From assembly GCA_015680685.1 (NCBI GenBank), contig MNCI01022376.1:16991-80990 (forward strand): a stretch of DNA of 64,000 nt, read 5' to 3'. The DNA is from Gnetum montanum (lineage: Eukaryota; Streptophyta; Gnetopsida; Gnetales; Gnetaceae). Under the pieces are notes generated by a model. The model saw only the letters and a program-made list of their open reading frames with translations, was not told the origin of the DNA and searched no databases. Shown piece by piece: positions 60,203-64,000 of this stretch. A program made the position numbers and the translations under genes. How positions within the stretch are numbered: position 1 is the first letter of the stretch; the number at the start of each line of letters is the position of its first letter.

Positions 60203-61065
60203 TGGTGAGTGGTGAGGTACCCTTACACTCAACCATACAAATACGAGCGTTACATGTGCGATCTGGTCAAACTTTGCAGACTAAGTGCCTACATGCCCCA
60301 TGGAACACTTAAGGTTAATCGTTCATTGTCTTCCCAGACTTACTTGTATTTGTCACGGTTGTATGGTTAAGTAAGTCTGAGGTATGTGATTTTTATAGTT
60401 TTTATGTTTTATCTCCTATGTTAATGAGGTAAAGGGTAAAGAGACTAATTAACTAACTTTAACTAACTAACTAAGCCTTAATTAACCCAGCATCAGCATC
60501 CGTTCCCACTTACCGTTCACACCCTGAACCAATGCAACCTTGATTACCAAATGCTATTCGTTACTGGGATCACCAAGCATAACGTACGTGCTCGAAGTGG
60601 TCGTACTGAATGCACTTAACTATGGGAGAAGGGTTGAGAGAGATTTAATCAACTAATAAATCATTTAAATGATAAACAATAAATAACAGTAATTAAAATC
60701 CTAATTAGCTTAGTCCATGCACTGCAAGGTTTATCCAATAGTTCGTCTTTATTTTCGTACACAAACTTGTGTTCAGGTACAATATTTGCTCGAATAAAGA
60801 TCCGTTCACTTTGGAGCTCCTACTATAGGCACATGGAAATTACTCTATCTCTAGAGAGGTAAAACTGCCAAAGTTTTGCTAAGGGTCTAGATCTAGATGG
60901 AGAAACAAGGGAGAGCCGCTTCTTATTTATAGAAATGGCAGTGGACTGCTATATTGCATACACGATATCACAGGAAAAATGCAATATCGCATACGATACA
61001 TCACGTACGCAATATTGCAATGAGGACGCGATACATCATAGCCCATGCAATATCGTGTCCCATCA
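60203..61065 (-). repeat. 5' LTR of the middle element
   Basis: tggtgagtgg...gtcccatca, 863 bp. Minus-strand TATA (TATAAATAAG) at 60922-60931. The CGATATCG array at 60948-61060 is more eroded than in the 3' LTR (several ggatat/caatat variants). Confidence 0.88.
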
Positions 61066-61945
61066 GTTACCATGATGTTCAAAAATAAGATGTTGGAAAA
61101 ATTTCAAAAATTTTAAAGCAGGCATCCCTAGCCCCAATGAATAATAAGCATAACTCTAGAAGTGCATAGATTTTTGAATAATTGAAACCCAATGTCCAAT
61201 TCAGAAGATGACCAAGAAATATTAATGGATATGGAAATAGAAAAGTAGGAAAAATTAATGAAACAGATGAGAAGTAGTCCCAAAATCAAGCATAAATTTA
61301 GAGAAATCATTATTGATGTCCTAGAAGATGTGAAGGTTAGTTCAAATCCATGTTCAACGAAAGTTATGCAAGTGGGTCCTCCCCAAAGTAGGCCCCTGCC
61401 ATAATGCCCTTGCTTAACTACTTCTATAGATGTTCATAGGCACTCGAGAAGTTAAACGTAGATCATGCCTTTATTTTAAACAACACACAACTGTCATGGT
61501 TAGGATGTTGTATTATGCTATACAAAACCAAAAGGCTCATCATCACATGTAATAGTGAGGTGAATAATGGAATGAGAAGGGATTGTAGAGATCGAGATAT
61601 AAGGTACTTGACCATGTCCATAATAGGTTCTTGTGACAATTGTGATTAAAATGATCAACATACCTATTTGTACAAGTTCAGACCAAGTCCATATCATGAA
61701 GAGTGACCTTGCATTTATGCGTTCCATCTTGCCAACCACCATGAGTGCACAACCACCTCAAAGAACAATCATCACACCAAAAAGAGAAGAATGAAGGAAG
61801 GGCCTTAGTTAGAGGGGTGCCTTTAGGCATGGGTAACATGTCTTTCTTGCCCCATAACTAGTGCTTGTAGCCCATTATTATGTCTAAGGGGTGTGCTTTG
61901 AATTCCCATCATTGTTTATTATTTTTTTTATCTTTTTCCTTTTTT
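61066..61945 (-). other. Remaining tail of element Y
   Basis: Resumes with the second gttac. It carries the conserved motif in reverse (61370-61388) and the aaggggtgtgctttgaattc segment (61887-61906) found also at 25996-26015, 47418-47437 and 17660-17680 in decayed form. No coding signal. Confidence 0.7.
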
Positions 61946-61949
61946 TTGT

Positions 61950-62457
61950 ATTTATTTAATTAATTGTTATTTATTTCCTTCCTAGTTAATATTCTCTCAC
62001 CCATAAACTCATGTTAGAATGTGAAATGAGTATGACTTGATTACGAGCATTTAAGTGTGACTACTTGGTAACCCAGTAGCGTACCTAGGATCTACACTTG
62101 GTAATCCCAATGGTAGTCATGCACGAAGTCCAAGATGTGTACGGATAGTCAAGGAATGGATGCTCATCACACTTAGGCTAGATTAGATTCTCTCACCCTT
62201 TTCCTCCTAGCTTAGATAATATTACTTTCCATTGCCTTCAGGAGTAGCATTAGATTAGGAAACCCATCATACACCTCACTCTGGACTAAACCATATGTGA
62301 CAAATATAATACTAGTCTAAGTGGGAAGACAGTGAACTGTGACCTAAGGATAACTGTCTAGGTGCGACAACTAGTCCATCTACGGAGTTCGACTGGATTG
62401 TGCGTGAAAACACTTGTATTCGTATGGTTGAGTGTAGGGGTACATCGCCACTCATCA
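61950..62457 (+). repeat. LTR, 3' two-thirds only
   Basis: From ttatttaattaattgttatt onward it matches 11715-12235. It has the paired cttggtaacccag and cttggtaatccca motifs (62070-62107) and ends CGCCACTCATCA. The U3 part with the palindrome array is missing. Confidence 0.82.
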
Positions 62458-62458
62458 T

Positions 62459-62476
62459 TGGCGCCATTGCCAAGGA
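62459..62476 (+). other. tRNA-Asp primer-binding site
   Basis: TGGCGCCATTGCCAAGGA has 15 of 18 bases, one base after the LTR end. All three changes are G-to-A. Confidence 0.88.
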
Positions 62477-62599
62477 CGGTGCTAATTATCTAGATTAGTT
62501 ATATCATACAAGGTCACTATATAAGGACTTAATGATATATCTCTTAGGAAGAAGAAATAATTATAAAAGTCATATAAATTCACGTACAATTTCACAACC

Positions 62600-64000
62600 A
62601 TGGCTCTCCTACAACACTATGATAATGCCATACCTAGTGAGGCAATTCATTGGAGAACCAACGGATTAGATGACAATGAAGATTGGAGTACTCAACCTTA
62701 TGCAGGAGTCCCCTACGTTTATGAACACCCCAAAGATACTCAAAGACTCTCGTCATCCAACTCTGACACCTCTAGTGAGGATGAGACATCCCATAGAACG
62801 AGGAGGCCCGAAAGGCCTAGGACCTTCTCAATAATTAACAAGAACTTACTTGGGGATGATTGAAAGACTTATAAAAGTCATAACGATTTTTACGGTTCCT
62901 TCTCTTCCTCTACTTCTTCAATGTCAGATTGTGACATGGATGACTATCTTTCAAGGGATCGACGGAGAACTAAAAATCAAGCTCACAAAGAAAATTAAGA
63001 ACGCCAACATAAATGAAGGAAACATCATCCCAATCTACAAACTCACAACCTACTTAGTGATGATAAACCCCTGCTGGCCACTAAGAGCCTAACACAAATA
63101 CAAGAGGTTATTCAAATCTCCCATAGGCATCGTAAAGAGAGTCGTCTACCCAGGCTCGATTTAAACAACTTTCCTACTTTTTTATGAGGCTATGATTTAG
63201 ATCCGCATCAACATTTACAAGCCTTCTACAATGCCTGCACATGGAACAACATTGATAATGGTTGGAAAAAACTTAAGCTCTTTTCTATGACACTTGTTGG
63301 CCAAGCAAAAGTATGGTATAGATCGTTAAAGCCAAATTCAATACGACGTTGGTCAACAATGGTAGAAGTTTTTAATGAATGATATCAAACCTACACAAGA
63401 GTGTTAGCCTTAAGGAAACAAATCCAAGAGTGGAAACAAGCACAACATGAACCCTTGGACATGGCCTTAGAAAGATATTACACATTGTTAAACAACTATC
63501 TACGCCATAGGTTTTCTAAGGAAAGGCTAATGTACCACATTATTGATGGGCTTTGTAATGAAACAAGAGAGACCTTAGGAATGTACACCCAAGGTCAACT
63601 ATACAAACTACGAACCCATCAAGTCCAAGAGTTTGTTAAGCGGGTAGCAAAAGAAGAAGGAGATATGGCTAGATGGGAGAGTGTTGAAAAATATCAATGG
63701 GACCAAAGTCTCAACTTAACAAGTGTCCATGATCATGAAAAGGAGAAATCAACCAATCTCAAGGTGGAAACATCATCTTTGCCAACACAAAAAACATTAG
63801 AAGAAATCAAGGCAAAGATCAACAAGATGTTGGAATGGACGTATCAAAAGTGTGGAGAATTTATCAACATTATTAGAGATAGAGTTTTGACAACCCAAGA
63901 AGCAGGACAAAACATTAGAAAATCAGAAAGAAGGGATAAGGAAAATAGGAGTTGAACTGCCAATCATACATATGAATGTAACATATGCCTGTACGATCAC
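62600..64000 (+). pseudogene. Gag of the gag-only group, cut by window end
   Basis: ATG at 62600 (MALLQHYDNAIPSEAIHWRT) and an acidic Ser-rich linker with stops, then the Gag domain at about 63145-63600 (RLDLNNFPTFL, WKKLKLFSMTLVGQAKVWYR, VEVFNE-stop-YQTYTRVLALRK, ERLMYHIIDGLCNETRETLG). A charged helix follows (INKMLEWTYQKCGEFINIIR), then the start of the knuckle CNICLYDH at the last bases. Two or more stops and a frame change near 62862 make it a pseudogene. Confidence 0.8.

Larger units (their letters stand above)
45275..61065 (-). mobile_element. Middle element of the nest: Athila-like gag-protease element, both LTRs and target duplication present
   Basis: 3' LTR 45275-46155, tail 46156-48085, protease and gag (split by the inner element), primer site 60184-60201, 5' LTR 60203-61065, flanked by gttac on both sides. 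Without the inner insertion it is about 7.2 kb. Between the protease and the tail junction (about 48300-48085) there is no room for RT, RNase H or integrase, so it was non-autonomous, relying on pol supplied by a relative. Confidence 0.88.
43743..61945 (-). mobile_element. Element Y: outermost element of a three-level nest, 5' end lost
   Basis: 3' LTR at 43743-44591, then PPT and tail (44592-45274), resuming at 61066 after the inserted element. The two tail halves join into a sequence that aligns with the unbroken copy at 24635-26660. The right side ends at about 61945 against a plus-strand LTR, so Y's gag and 5' LTR are missing. Confidence 0.8.
61950..64000 (+). mobile_element. Gag-only Athila-like element, truncated LTR, runs off the window
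   Basis: Partial LTR, tRNA-Asp site and gag in plus orientation, same group as 11502-15545 and 49876-58497. The LTR lacks its U3 and TATA side, lost at the junction with element Y. Confidence 0.8.

Overview
This window looks like nuclear DNA of a seed plant with a large, repeat-rich genome. It holds one host gene with introns, an ankyrin-repeat membrane protein of a plant-specific family. Nearly all the rest is stacked, decayed LTR retrotransposons. A gymnosperm such as a conifer would fit, but no sequence here proves the species. There are two assembly gaps, 12616-13005 and 39398-39818. No prokaryotic signals were seen.

The repeats are mostly Ty3/gypsy elements of the Athila/Tat type. Their LTRs run TGATG...CTCATCA, the primer-binding site matches the 3' end of tRNA-Asp (TGGCGCCGTTGCCGGGGA), the Gag has the Retrotrans_gag fold, and insertions make 5-bp target duplications. 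From left to right: a minus-strand gag-protease element cut by the window edge (1-4495); an AT-rich stretch with a gag relic and a Ty1/copia relic (4496-11501); a plus-strand gag-only element (11502-15545) joined to an integrase fragment and its 3' tail (15600-18480); a lone minus-strand LTR (18739-19586); a plus-strand gag-protease element (19819-24634); a minus-strand gag element (24635-30539); an RT-RNase H fragment (30840-32563); and a short plus-strand element with part of its gag inverted (32564-36410).

The host island is 36411-43742. It contains the three-exon ankyrin/PGG-type gene on the minus strand (36671-38918, 597 codons by my splice model), a LINE fragment beside a gap, and non-coding DNA with small duplications.

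The right third is a three-level nest, all on the minus strand. Element Y (43743 to about 61945) was hit by a gag-protease element (45275-61065, target duplication gttac), which was hit inside its gag by a second element (49876-58497, target duplication ctctt). The innermost element carries Gag plus an unrelated coiled-coil second ORF, and no protease, RT or integrase. A plus-strand gag element with a truncated LTR closes the window (about 61950-64000).

No element here is intact or autonomous. Gag, protease, RT-RNase H and integrase survive as separate fragments. The most unusual signal is regulatory. Arrays of a short palindrome (core CGATATCG) sit immediately upstream of a TATAAATA box in the LTRs of one group, related elements carry a different repeated word in the same place, and the innermost element repeats the same array-plus-TATA arrangement internally, upstream of its second ORF.
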